From positions 23,648 to 87,647 of the forward strand of contig JAFRRJ010000025.1 of NCBI GenBank assembly GCA_017428155.1: DNA of 64,000 nucleotides. The letters are read 5' to 3'. The DNA comes from Clostridiales bacterium (GTDB lineage Bacteria > Bacillota > Clostridia > Saccharofermentanales > Saccharofermentanaceae). Position numbers and translations under genes: made by a program. Below the pieces are notes generated by a model. It was not told where the DNA came from. It worked only from the letters and a program-made list of their open reading frames with translations, and did no database searches. Below are positions 37,593 to 45,539 of the stretch, one piece after another (position 1 is the first letter of the stretch; each line of letters begins with the position of its first letter).

Positions 37593-38105
37593 ATGGATTT
37601 TAAAGATGTCGTAAAGAACCGCTATTCATGCAAGAAATACAGTTCGCGCAAGGTCGAGCCGGAGAAGATAGAGGCCATCCTTGAAGCCGGCCGTCTTGCC
37701 CCCACCGCAAAGAACCTCCAGGAGCAGCACATCTATGTCGTTCAGTCTGAAGAGGCTCTGGCAAAGATCGACAAAGTAACTCCCTGCAGATACAATGCGC
37801 CCGTCTGCCTGATCGTCGCTTTCGATAAGAACAATGTCTACACATATCCTGATTCCGCAAGGGAATCCGGCGTTGAGGATGCTGCGATCGTCGCAACGCA
37901 TCTGATGCTCGCGGCAGCAAATGAGGGCGTCGACAGCTGCTGGCTCAACTGCATCTACCTTGATAAGATCGCTGAAGAATTCGGCCTTCCGGACAACGAG
38001 GAAGTCCTCATGATCTTAGATCTGGGCTATGCGGAAGAAGGCGCAGGTCCTCTTGCAAATCACGGCAGCAGAAAGCCTTTATCGGAGACCGTAACCTTCC
38101 TCTGA
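37593..38105 (+). CDS. Nitroreductase-family flavoprotein
   Basis: A 170-residue FMN enzyme that reduces quinones or nitro compounds with NAD(P)H. RYSCKKYSSRKVEPEKIEAILEAGRLAPTAKNLQEQHIYVV is the family's N-terminal FMN-binding segment (R-x-S, R-x-F/Y, A-P-T/S-x-x-x-x-Q-P), with Glu-Gln in place of the usual Gln-Pro. GLPDNEEVLMILDLGYAEE holds the C-terminal cofactor loop. Short for the family but complete. AAGGAGG precedes ATG. Confidence 0.85.
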   Translation: MDFKDVVKNRYSCKKYSSRKVEPEKIEAILEAGRLAPTAKNLQEQHIYVVQSEEALAKIDKVTPCRYNAPVCLIVAFDKNNVYTYPDSARESGVEDAAIVATHLMLAAANEGVDSCWLNCIYLDKIAEEFGLPDNEEVLMILDLGYAEEGAGPLANHGSRKPLSETVTFL

Positions 38106-38218
38106 TCCCATCCGGATCTTTGCTCTAAATATAAAGATTTTACTATCAGTCTAAAGATTCTTACAAAGACTGTCAGGTTCACGCGTGTTACAATTAGACT
38201 ATATTCGGAGGGCATCTG

Positions 38219-39832
38219 ATGGATCTTTTTAAGGTTTTTATTTGTGAAGACGAGAGTATCGTGCGCGAAGGTCTGCGTGATATGATCCCGTGGGAAAAAT
38301 ACGGATTCGAGTTTGCCGGTGACGCACCCGACGGCGAGATGGCCCTGCCCATGATAAGGAAGCTCAAGCCCGATGTCCTTATCACCGATATCACAATGCC
38401 CTTCATGGACGGACTATCCTTAAGCAAGACCGTCACGAAGGAACTTCCCAACATAAAGATCATCGTCATCTCAGGCTACAGCGACTTCGAGTATGCACGC
38501 AAAGCCATTGAGATCGGCGTTGAACAATATCTCTTAAAGCCCGTCACAAAGACGGACATGATAAACGCCTTGGAAGGCGTAAGAAAGAAGATCACCGAGG
38601 AGAACGAGCAGAAGGACTACGTAAAACTCTACGAGCAGGAATTCAAGAAGTTCGAGAGACTTACGCACAGGGTGTTTTTCGAGAAGCTCGTGGAAGGCTC
38701 GTTATCGGTACAGGAGATCTACGAGGAAGCAGACAAGCTCCACCTGAACCTCTCGGCTGACGCATATAATATCGTAATATTCTCGATCAGGGACTTAGAC
38801 CAGCTCGCTTATTCAGACGACGCATCCAAGGTCACTGAAAGCCTTCTTAACCAGTTCCTTCAGTATCCTGACTACATAATCTTCAGATGCAATCTGTTCT
38901 CGTATGCCGTCCTTATCAAGGGCGACGAAGAGAGCGTCAAGCGTATGGAAACAAGACTCGTCAAGATGATAAGGGAGAACTGCGAGCAGAGATCCAATGC
39001 TCTGGACTGGCACGTTGCCGTCGGCGTCGCGACTAACAGACTGAGCGGACTGTCCTCATGCTATCAGGATGCCAACAGGGCATTCGCATACAGACACATC
39101 TTCCCTAACCGTCATATCTTTACATCAGAACAGCTCAACACCGAACAGTATGTTCCTGATGAGAACCAGATGAGCGAGATAGATGCCGGCAAGTTCGATC
39201 CCATGATCATCCGCTATTTTGTACAGACGGGTACAGCAGGAGAAGTCCAGACTTTTGCAGACGATTATCTCCAGAGCCTTGAATCGAGCGTTCACTCGAT
39301 CCTCTTCCGCTACTATCTTCTGGTAAGCATAAGAGTCAATGTCGAGCTTGCTTTGAAAGAGGCCGGCGTTGATTCGGAGCAGGTCGCAAACAACCTTCCT
39401 TCTTTTGACACGAATATCTCGGCCGAAGAGGTAAAGCCTTATCTTACTGACGCTCTGACCGTCGCGATCAAGATGAGGGACGCCGAAGCTCAGAAGCGCG
39501 GCAACGACATCATCAACAACGCCGTTGATTACATTAATGAACACTACGCCGACGAAGATATCTCGCTCGATTCCGTTGCGGAAGAGATCAACATCAGTGC
39601 CAATTATCTGAGCGCGGTCTTCTCCAACAAAGTAGGCTTATCCTTCGTCGAATATATCACCAAGAAGAGAATGGCCAGAGCCAAGATCCTCCTGCGCAAC
39701 ACGAGCAAGAGATCCGGCGAGATCGCCAACGAGATAGGCTACAAGGACCCCAGATATTTCTCATTCGTATTCAAGAAGAATCAGGGGTGCACGCCAAGCC
39801 AGTACCGCAACGGGGAAGTTGAGGAAGAATGA
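38219..39832 (+). CDS. AraC-type response regulator (YesN family)
   Basis: A 537-residue regulator. Receiver domain at 1-125 with acidic pair CEDE (10-12), phospho-acceptor Asp57 in DVLITDITMPFMDG, Ser in VISGYSDFEYA and Lys in LLKPVTK. A middle region (about 140-420) is typical of long YesN proteins. The C-terminal AraC domain (about 430-530) has DISLDSVAEEINISANYLSAVFSN and GYKDPRYFSFVFKKNQGCTPSQYR. It is the first gene of a three-gene unit with a histidine kinase and a sugar-binding lipoprotein; its target is probably the transporter operon at 44449. GGAGGG precedes ATG. Confidence 0.9.
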   Translation: MDLFKVFICEDESIVREGLRDMIPWEKYGFEFAGDAPDGEMALPMIRKLKPDVLITDITMPFMDGLSLSKTVTKELPNIKIIVISGYSDFEYARKAIEIGVEQYLLKPVTKTDMINALEGVRKKITEENEQKDYVKLYEQEFKKFERLTHRVFFEKLVEGSLSVQEIYEEADKLHLNLSADAYNIVIFSIRDLDQLAYSDDASKVTESLLNQFLQYPDYIIFRCNLFSYAVLIKGDEESVKRMETRLVKMIRENCEQRSNALDWHVAVGVATNRLSGLSSCYQDANRAFAYRHIFPNRHIFTSEQLNTEQYVPDENQMSEIDAGKFDPMIIRYFVQTGTAGEVQTFADDYLQSLESSVHSILFRYYLLVSIRVNVELALKEAGVDSEQVANNLPSFDTNISAEEVKPYLTDALTVAIKMRDAEAQKRGNDIINNAVDYINEHYADEDISLDSVAEEINISANYLSAVFSNKVGLSFVEYITKKRMARAKILLRNTSKRSGEIANEIGYKDPRYFSFVFKKNQGCTPSQYRNGEVEEE

Positions 39833-41268
39833 GGTCTCCTTCTGACAGGAGGAAAAGTTCCAACACGGTACAGAAAAAGATGTACCGCCTTTTGCTTCAG
39901 ATGTTTATCCCAATAGGCGGCATCCTGATCGCTATTTTCGCGATGCTCATAACACGTAACGTAATGTACGCCTCAGTGTCGGGCAACATCGTAAAAGCGT
40001 CCAGCTTCAACCAGAACTTCAAAGACGAGATCGACCTTCAGATGTATCTTTACGTTGCCGGAAGCAGCGATGAGATCCCGTGGGACGATATTGCCTCAGC
40101 AAGGAACCTCGCTGAGGACCTTCTGAAGAACACATCCAATCCCGAGGGCCGCAAAGCGATGGTCAGCGTCCTCTCGCTCTGCGACAAGTTCAGCACGTAT
40201 ATCGAGAGGATCGAGCGGACCAAAAGCTACGAGGAGCGCATGGATCAGCTCGAGAAAAATATCTACGGCAACACCGAGCTCATCGAAGAGTACATGTATT
40301 CATACCTGTACTATGAAGCCGGCGAGATGGCAAGCATCCAGAAGCAGCTCGACTTCTGGCTCACGATAGAGATCGTCTTCGTGGTCATCGTCATGCTCAT
40401 CGTTATCCCTGTGGTCTTGAGCCGTGCCGTCAAGCTCTCGAAAAGCATCACCGACCCGATCATCGCCATGAACAGCCGCGTCGAGCAGATCGGTGACGGC
40501 GACTTAAGCCCCCACACACCCGTCGAAACAGATGACGCGAGCCTCGCCCTCCTCAGCGCCGGAATTGAAGACATGGCGGCAAGACTCGACAAACAGATCG
40601 AGCTCAACCGCGCCGAGCAGATCAAGCTGCGCGACATCGAGCTGTCACTTATCCAGGCGCAGATCAACCCTCACTTCCTGTACAACACGCTCGACGCGAT
40701 AGTCTGGCTCATAGAGATCGGGAAAAACGATCAGGCAGAGCAGATGGTAACGAGCCTGTCGTCATATTTCCGGTCATTCCTGAGCGACGGCCGCGACATC
40801 GTAACCGTTGCCGAAGAGAAAAAACATATCCAGAGCTATCTTGAGATCCAGCAGGTCCGGTACAGGGACATCATGGAATTTGAGATCGACATCGATCCTT
40901 CGATCGAAGACACAAAACTCCCCAAGATGACTTTGCAGCCTTTGGTCGAGAACGCTATCTACCACGGCTTAAAGCCCAAGCGCGGCAAAGGAAAGATCCT
41001 TGTCACAGGCGCGCGCGAAAACGGCAGCATAATCCTCAAAGTTTCCGATACGGGTCTTGGCATGAGCAGCGAAGAACTCGAAAACCTGAAGACCAAAGTC
41101 CTCAAAGAAGACTCTTCAAGCTTCGGACTTACATCGGCATACAAGCGTCTGAAGATCCTTTACGGCGACGCCTGCTCGTTCAACATCGAGAGCATCCCGC
41201 AGGAAGGAACTTCGATCAGCATCCGGATACCGGGAAAGGCGGACATAGACAATGAAACGATTCTTTAA
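39829..41268 (+). CDS. YesM/LytS-type sensor histidine kinase
   Basis: A 479-residue kinase overlapping the regulator gene by 4 bases (ATGA). Helices at about 22-44 and 176-198 enclose a 130-residue outer domain with few beta-like stretches, probably helical. HAMP segment SITDPIIAMNSRVEQIGDGDL follows, then His_kinase (PF06580) with phospho-acceptor His282 in INPHFLYNTLDAIVWL, and a HATPase with LVENAIYHG and DTGLGM. The helical outer domain fits docking of the sugar-binding lipoprotein encoded next, as in XylFII-LytS systems. Its 3' end overlaps the first copy of the repeat at 41248. Confidence 0.9.
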   Translation: MRSPSDRRKSSNTVQKKMYRLLLQMFIPIGGILIAIFAMLITRNVMYASVSGNIVKASSFNQNFKDEIDLQMYLYVAGSSDEIPWDDIASARNLAEDLLKNTSNPEGRKAMVSVLSLCDKFSTYIERIERTKSYEERMDQLEKNIYGNTELIEEYMYSYLYYEAGEMASIQKQLDFWLTIEIVFVVIVMLIVIPVVLSRAVKLSKSITDPIIAMNSRVEQIGDGDLSPHTPVETDDASLALLSAGIEDMAARLDKQIELNRAEQIKLRDIELSLIQAQINPHFLYNTLDAIVWLIEIGKNDQAEQMVTSLSSYFRSFLSDGRDIVTVAEEKKHIQSYLEIQQVRYRDIMEFEIDIDPSIEDTKLPKMTLQPLVENAIYHGLKPKRGKGKILVTGARENGSIILKVSDTGLGMSSEELENLKTKVLKEDSSSFGLTSAYKRLKILYGDACSFNIESIPQEGTSISIRIPGKADIDNETIL

Positions 41269-41401
41269 CAACCCGGATAGTGCGGGGTGCGGACAGCAGA
41301 CAATGAGACAGTTCTCTTTTTTCGCTGACGCGGGGTGCGGACGTCAGACAATGAGACAGTTCTCTTTTATACCCGGCGCGGGGTGCGGCTGTCAGACAAT
41401 G
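41248..41401 (+). repeat. Four in-frame copies of a start-region repeat
   Basis: GACAATG begins at 41248, 41299, 41347 and 41395 (steps of 51, 48 and 48). Each step carries about 48 bp with the recurring parts TGAGACAGTTCTCTTTT and GCGGGGTGCGG. All periods are multiples of three, so four ATG codons stay in frame with the lipoprotein gene; the first lies inside the end of the kinase gene. Confidence 0.9.
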
Positions 41402-42415
41402 AAAAAACTCTTAAGCAGCCTGCTTTGCTTATCACTTCTTACCGGTATTGCCGGAACATGCGGCTGTCAGGCAAAACCCGAGACAGAGCCCACCGATGAT
41501 AATGTTTTTGTCATCGGCTTCTCGCAGGTCGGTTCCGAATCCGACTGGCGCGTTGCAAACACCAAGTCAATGACCGACACCTTCTCAGACGATCCCGAAT
41601 ACGAACTCGTAATGGAGAACGCCAGACAGATGCAGGAAAACCAGTTCACCGCGGTCCGCCGCTTCATTCTCGAAGGCGTTGATATGATCATAATTGCCCC
41701 CACCGTCGAAGAGGGCTGGCTCACCGTCCTTACCGAAGTCCACGATGCAGGTATCCCCGTCATCATCATGGACAGATCCGTCGCAGTCTGGGATGACAAT
41801 CTCTATCTTACAAACGTCGGCTCCGACTTCCTCCGCCAGGGCAACCTCGCAGTAGAATGGCTCGAGAAAGAGACATTGAAAGATGCGGAGAACGGTGATG
41901 AGTCCGAAGACGGAACCGTCAGGATCCTTCACCTTCAGGGAACGCTCGGTGCAACAGCGCAGATCCAGCGTACCAAAGCGCTTGAGGATGCGGTCGCAAG
42001 TCACGGTGACTGGGAGCTGATAAGCCAGCTCGACGGCGACTTCACCGAAGCCAAGGCATACGAGGTCATGACGACCTACCTTGCAGGTAACCACGACATC
42101 GATGTTATCTACAGCGAGAACGACAACATGACCTTCGGCGCAATGCGCGCACTGGATGAGGCCGGCATCACCTACGGCGAAGGCGGGCAGGTGAAGATCA
42201 TCACCTTCGACGCCACCAAGGAAGCTCTTCAGTACTGCCTCGACGGAAAGATAAACCTCTGTGTCGAGTGCAATCCTCTTTTCGGGCCCCAGGTAAAAGA
42301 ACTCATCGAGGCCTACCGCAGAGGCGACACCATCCCCAAGCACGTCTATGTCAACGAGACGGCGTACACCGCAAAGGATCTTACCCAGGAATTCGTGGAC
42401 ACAAGAGAGTATTAA
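41399..42415 (+). CDS. Sugar-binding lipoprotein, probable sensor partner of the kinase
   Basis: A periplasmic-binding-protein I fold protein related to YtfQ and RbsB. From ATG 41399 it is 338 residues with a normal signal peptide (MKKLLSSLLCLSLLTGIAGT) and lipobox TCGC. The frame is open back to ATG 41252 (387 residues), which has AAAGGCGG upstream, but that start would put 49 Cys-rich residues before the signal peptide. Landmarks are GFSQVGSESDWRVANTKSM, IIAPTVEEGW, IIMDRSV, YSENDNMTFGAMRALDEAG and ITFDATKEALQYCLDGKIN. It resembles the transporter's own binding protein at 44449 but lacks adjacent transport genes, so a sensory role with the kinase is likely. Confidence 0.85.
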   Translation: MKKLLSSLLCLSLLTGIAGTCGCQAKPETEPTDDNVFVIGFSQVGSESDWRVANTKSMTDTFSDDPEYELVMENARQMQENQFTAVRRFILEGVDMIIIAPTVEEGWLTVLTEVHDAGIPVIIMDRSVAVWDDNLYLTNVGSDFLRQGNLAVEWLEKETLKDAENGDESEDGTVRILHLQGTLGATAQIQRTKALEDAVASHGDWELISQLDGDFTEAKAYEVMTTYLAGNHDIDVIYSENDNMTFGAMRALDEAGITYGEGGQVKIITFDATKEALQYCLDGKINLCVECNPLFGPQVKELIEAYRRGDTIPKHVYVNETAYTAKDLTQEFVDTREY

Positions 42416-42520
42416 GCGGAAGATGCCGTATCAATGGGTGGTTTTGCGCGATGGTGTGGTGCTTATTTTCGCGCACCCGGGAAGTGAGACGGGCGGGAAT
42501 GAGGTCGGATTTGAGGAATG

Positions 42521-42833
42521 TCACAAATCCTGAAAAATCGGGCTTTTGTGATACAGGAGAGGTGCGAAAATATCACAAAAGCTTTGAAATTTGCATTTTA
42601 TTCAAAAAACAGCTCGTATGAGATATTCGAAGACCCGCACATCCCAAATTACAAAAACAGACCATTTTGGGATACATTTACCCCTTCAAAAACACCCCAA
42701 ATCTTCAATTCAAAACATTTGGGATACATTTTCTCAACAATTGTATCCCAACAAGGCTTTTTATAAAATTTGGGGTGCTTTTCCAAGTCAAAATGTATCC
42801 CAAAAACCGCATTTTAATGGATTTGGGATTTTT
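42521..42833. repeat. Nested inverted-repeat region with GGGATAC palindromes
   Basis: Two parts. TCACAAA (42521-42527) pairs with TTTGTGA (42545-42551), with a further ATCACAAAAG at 42572. Then TTTTGGGATACATTT (42665-42679) is the exact reverse complement of AAATGTATCCCAAAA (42791-42805). Between them CACCCCAAAT faces ATTTGGGGTG and ATTTGGGATACATTTT faces TTGTATCCCAA, so the arms form one imperfect hairpin of about 70 bp per arm centred near 42735. It fills the gap between the convergent lipoprotein and repressor genes; no gene is supported in 42416-42935. Confidence 0.85.
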
Positions 42834-42935
42834 CATGAGATCGTATATTGAGGACTCGAGAATAATCGTGAATCTCCATTTTTGCATTCAGCGGGTAACA
42901 CCAAGCTCCGCGCTCACCACACAAACCTTATCCCC

Positions 42936-43967
42936 TTATCCCTTCACCGGCACCATAATGCTCTTCACATCCCGGCCTTCGGCGGCTGAGATGCATGTTT
43001 TGGAAAGGGCTTTACACAAAGCATCAAGATCATAGTCCGGTGAGAGGATCCCTGATTCGCCGCGGTCAGTATAGTAGCTGCTGTCCATGCTGGCGACGGC
43101 AATGCCGATGCCGTGGCTTTTGAGAATGCCGGCGATTAGGCGGGCATATATACCGTTCTGGCATATGACTGAATCACAGTTTTTCAGAATTTCTTTTGCA
43201 AAGGAGACAAGGCGTCTGTCATAGCCTGAGAATATCTCCTTCTGCTCTTTATAAGACAGCAAAAGACACCTCGCCCCGTCAAATGCAATGCAAAGATCGC
43301 TGAGCGCGTCGATGTAGCCTTTGTATCCTTCAAGGCCTGCGGAATCATCCATGCGGAAGATGCAGGCGGGCTTCCTGCTGCCGTTCTTCAGAAGACGCGT
43401 GGTAATGGTGCGGCCGCCGTCCCTGAAGTCGGGAGCGATATAGACTGAACCATCGGGAATATTGCATGTCGAATTGCAGTATATGACAGGCGTTCCGCCC
43501 GATGCCACGTCCTCGATCAGCCGGTAGTTCGGATCGGGAAGGACATCACAGACAGGTTCGATCACCAAAGCGGCCGGGCGCTCGGAAACAGCACGCGATA
43601 ATACGTCTGCTTCCTCGCCCGGATTGCCGCCTGTGGAGAAAACTTTAAGTTCATATCTGTGTTGGGCAAGGCGGTCTTTAAGACCTGATATGAGTGCGGG
43701 ACTTTGATATCTGTCACAGTCTTCGGTAATGAAGAACACCTGTTTACTGGAGAAAACCTTATCTGCAATATAAGAACCTGAACCGCGGCGTTTGACGATG
43801 AGACCTTTCCTGCTGAGCACTTCAAGCGCAGCGCGGACTGTCTGCCTGCTGCAGGAACAGGAAGCGGCGAGTTCCTGTTCGGAAGGAAGTCTCGTCTTCC
43901 CTTCCGCTCTCATCTGCCTGAGTTCCAATTCAAGCATATCCGCTATGTTCCTGTACTTTTCAGTCAT
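42936..43967 (-). CDS. araR: GntR/LacI hybrid transcriptional repressor (AraR type)
   Basis: A 343-residue regulator with an N-terminal GntR winged helix (residues about 4-70, LPSEQELAASCSCSRQTVRAALEVLSRKGLIVKRRGSGSYIA) joined to a LacI-type sugar-binding domain (ADVLSRAVSERPAALVIEP, TPVIYCNSTC, FRDGGRTITTRLLKNGSRKPACIF). This two-part layout is that of AraR, the L-arabinose repressor of Firmicutes. Its position, divergent from a sugar importer with an FGGY kinase and AraD, supports that role. The family assignment is firm, the ligand inferred. GGGACGTGA precedes ATG. Confidence 0.82.
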   Translation of the reverse strand: MTEKYRNIADMLELELRQMRAEGKTRLPSEQELAASCSCSRQTVRAALEVLSRKGLIVKRRGSGSYIADKVFSSKQVFFITEDCDRYQSPALISGLKDRLAQHRYELKVFSTGGNPGEEADVLSRAVSERPAALVIEPVCDVLPDPNYRLIEDVASGGTPVIYCNSTCNIPDGSVYIAPDFRDGGRTITTRLLKNGSRKPACIFRMDDSAGLEGYKGYIDALSDLCIAFDGARCLLLSYKEQKEIFSGYDRRLVSFAKEILKNCDSVICQNGIYARLIAGILKSHGIGIAVASMDSSYYTDRGESGILSPDYDLDALCKALSKTCISAAEGRDVKSIMVPVKG

Positions 43968-44448
43968 GAAAGATCACGTCCCTGAACCGCATGATTCTGC
44001 GTTCTTTTTCTGTTACCGAGATTATATCTTGCACGGTATGTTGAACGTAACGTGAAAATCTTTAGGTGTTTGTCGGACGGGCCTTAAAGGCTGTGGGATT
44101 TTTTATCATGTTTGAAGAACACGGTGTGATGATTTTCAAGTGCGGCGGGCAGTTCTGGACAAATTGACAAATTGAGAACCAGTCCGGCAAAGCCACGGTC
44201 ATCTCAAATATTTGAACCGGCGTCTTAAGATTTCCGACATCCGGAGCGCTCGAAAACCTTTCCGGCCGTAAATTTGTCTGTATCACACATGAAAATACTC
44301 AACCTGTATTTATGCAACTTTACCATTCTCGATATGCAATACGAGATTCGTTGATACCTCTTGCTGATGGGTGTTTAGTTGGGGCAGAGTTCATCGGACC
44401 AAAAGAGTTCGAAATCAAACCAGCCAAACAAGGTAAAGGAGAATCATT
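43968..44448. promoter_or_regulatory. Divergent control region between repressor and sugar importer
   Basis: A 481-base gap without a gene. On the minus strand TATAAT (44026-44021) serves the repressor gene, preceded by CAACATACCGTGCAAG, which shares ACATACCGTG with the XRE operators. The direct repeat GACAAATT occurs twice at 44158-44173. CTCG-ATA-TGCA-ATA-CGAG at 44328-44345 is a partial palindrome and a candidate operator for the importer. No strong -35/-10 is seen on the plus strand, as expected of an activator-dependent promoter. Confidence 0.5.
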
Positions 44449-45414
44449 ATGAAGAAACTGGTAAAGATGATCGTATCTACCCTTCTCATTGGCGCAATGG
44501 CACTTAGTTTCTGTGCATGTGCTGGCAAGGGCGGAAAGAAAGAAGGCGGCCTGATCAAAGTTGGTATCATCAACAATGACCCTAACGAGTCCGGTTACCG
44601 TACAGCAAACGACAGGGACATGAAGGCTACTTTCACAAAGGAAAACGGCTATGATCCTTACTTCTATTATTCACTCAAGAACGAAGAGCAGATCGCTGCA
44701 GCTCAGAAGTTCATTCAGGATGACGTAGATTATCTCCTCATCTCCGCAGCAGGTACATCAGGTTGGGACGGCGTTCTTGAGCAGGCTAAGAAGGCAGGCA
44801 TCAAGGTTATCCTCTTCGACAGAACAATCGACGCAAGCGAAGACCTTTATGAGGCTTCAATCGTTTCAGACATGGCTAAGGAAGGCGAACAGGCAGTATC
44901 CTGGCTCGCATCCCAGAATCTTTCTGAATACAAGATCATCCACATCCAGGGCGTTATGGGTTCATCCGCACAGATCGGCCGTTCAGGCGCTTTGGACACA
45001 AAGGTAGCAGCAGAAGCTAACTGGACAATCGTTCAGCAGCAGACAGCAGAGTGGTCTGAGGAAACAGCTCAGCAGATCACACAGGCAGTCATCGACTCCG
45101 GCGAATCCTTCAACGTTATCTATGCAGAGAACGACAACATGGCTAAGGGTGCTGTAGCAGCTCTCGATAAGGCTAACATCTCTCACGGCGTCGGCAAGGA
45201 CGTAATCGTTATCGGTTTCGACTGCAACACATGGGCACTTGAAGAACTCGTTGCAGGCAACTGGAACTATGACGGACAGTGCAATCCTTTCCAGGCTTCC
45301 TACATCGACGACATCATCAAGAATGGCGCTAAGCAGAAGGTAGTCATCATGGAAGAGAAGGGCTTCGACGCAACAACTATTACTAAGGACGACGTTACAA
45401 AGTACGGTATCTGA
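44449..45414 (+). CDS. ytfQ: Sugar ABC transporter binding lipoprotein (YtfQ-like)
   Basis: A 321-residue lipoprotein with lipobox CACAG-type cysteine (ALSFCACAG). It binds a monosaccharide outside the cell; the closest family is YtfQ (galactofuranose) and L-arabinose binding proteins. Landmarks are VGIINNDPNESGYRTANDRD, YLLISAAGTSGWDGVLEQAKKAGIKVILFDRTID, VMGSSAQIGRSGALDTK, YAENDNMAKGAVAALDKAN and FDCNTWALEELVAGNWN. AAAGGAG precedes ATG. First gene of the importer operon; the base composition at silent sites (many GCT, GTT, CGT codons) fits high expression. Confidence 0.88.
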   Translation: MKKLVKMIVSTLLIGAMALSFCACAGKGGKKEGGLIKVGIINNDPNESGYRTANDRDMKATFTKENGYDPYFYYSLKNEEQIAAAQKFIQDDVDYLLISAAGTSGWDGVLEQAKKAGIKVILFDRTIDASEDLYEASIVSDMAKEGEQAVSWLASQNLSEYKIIHIQGVMGSSAQIGRSGALDTKVAAEANWTIVQQQTAEWSEETAQQITQAVIDSGESFNVIYAENDNMAKGAVAALDKANISHGVGKDVIVIGFDCNTWALEELVAGNWNYDGQCNPFQASYIDDIIKNGAKQKVVIMEEKGFDATTITKDDVTKYGI

Positions 45415-45457
45415 TTTTAGTAAATAACCCCGCGAAATAATAAGCCTACCGCAAAGA

Positions 45458-45491
45458 TGTGCGATGCGATGCAATCTCATCGCATCGCACA
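45458..45491 (+). repeat. Perfect 14-bp hairpin between binding protein and ATPase genes
   Basis: TGTGCGATGCGATG (45458-45471) and CATCGCATCGCACA (45478-45491) enclose CAATCT. No T-run follows, so it is unlikely to be a full terminator. A stabilising or partial-termination element that raises binding-protein mRNA over the downstream genes is the usual explanation at this position. Confidence 0.85.
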
Positions 45492-45539
45492 ATCTTGTAG
45501 GGCACAAAGAAGAACAAAGGATATTTGGAGGAAAAAACC

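Noticed and set aside
41585..42343. 252-residue minus-strand frame
   Set aside because: Shadow of the sugar-binding lipoprotein; GC-rich third positions of the real gene keep the other frame open.
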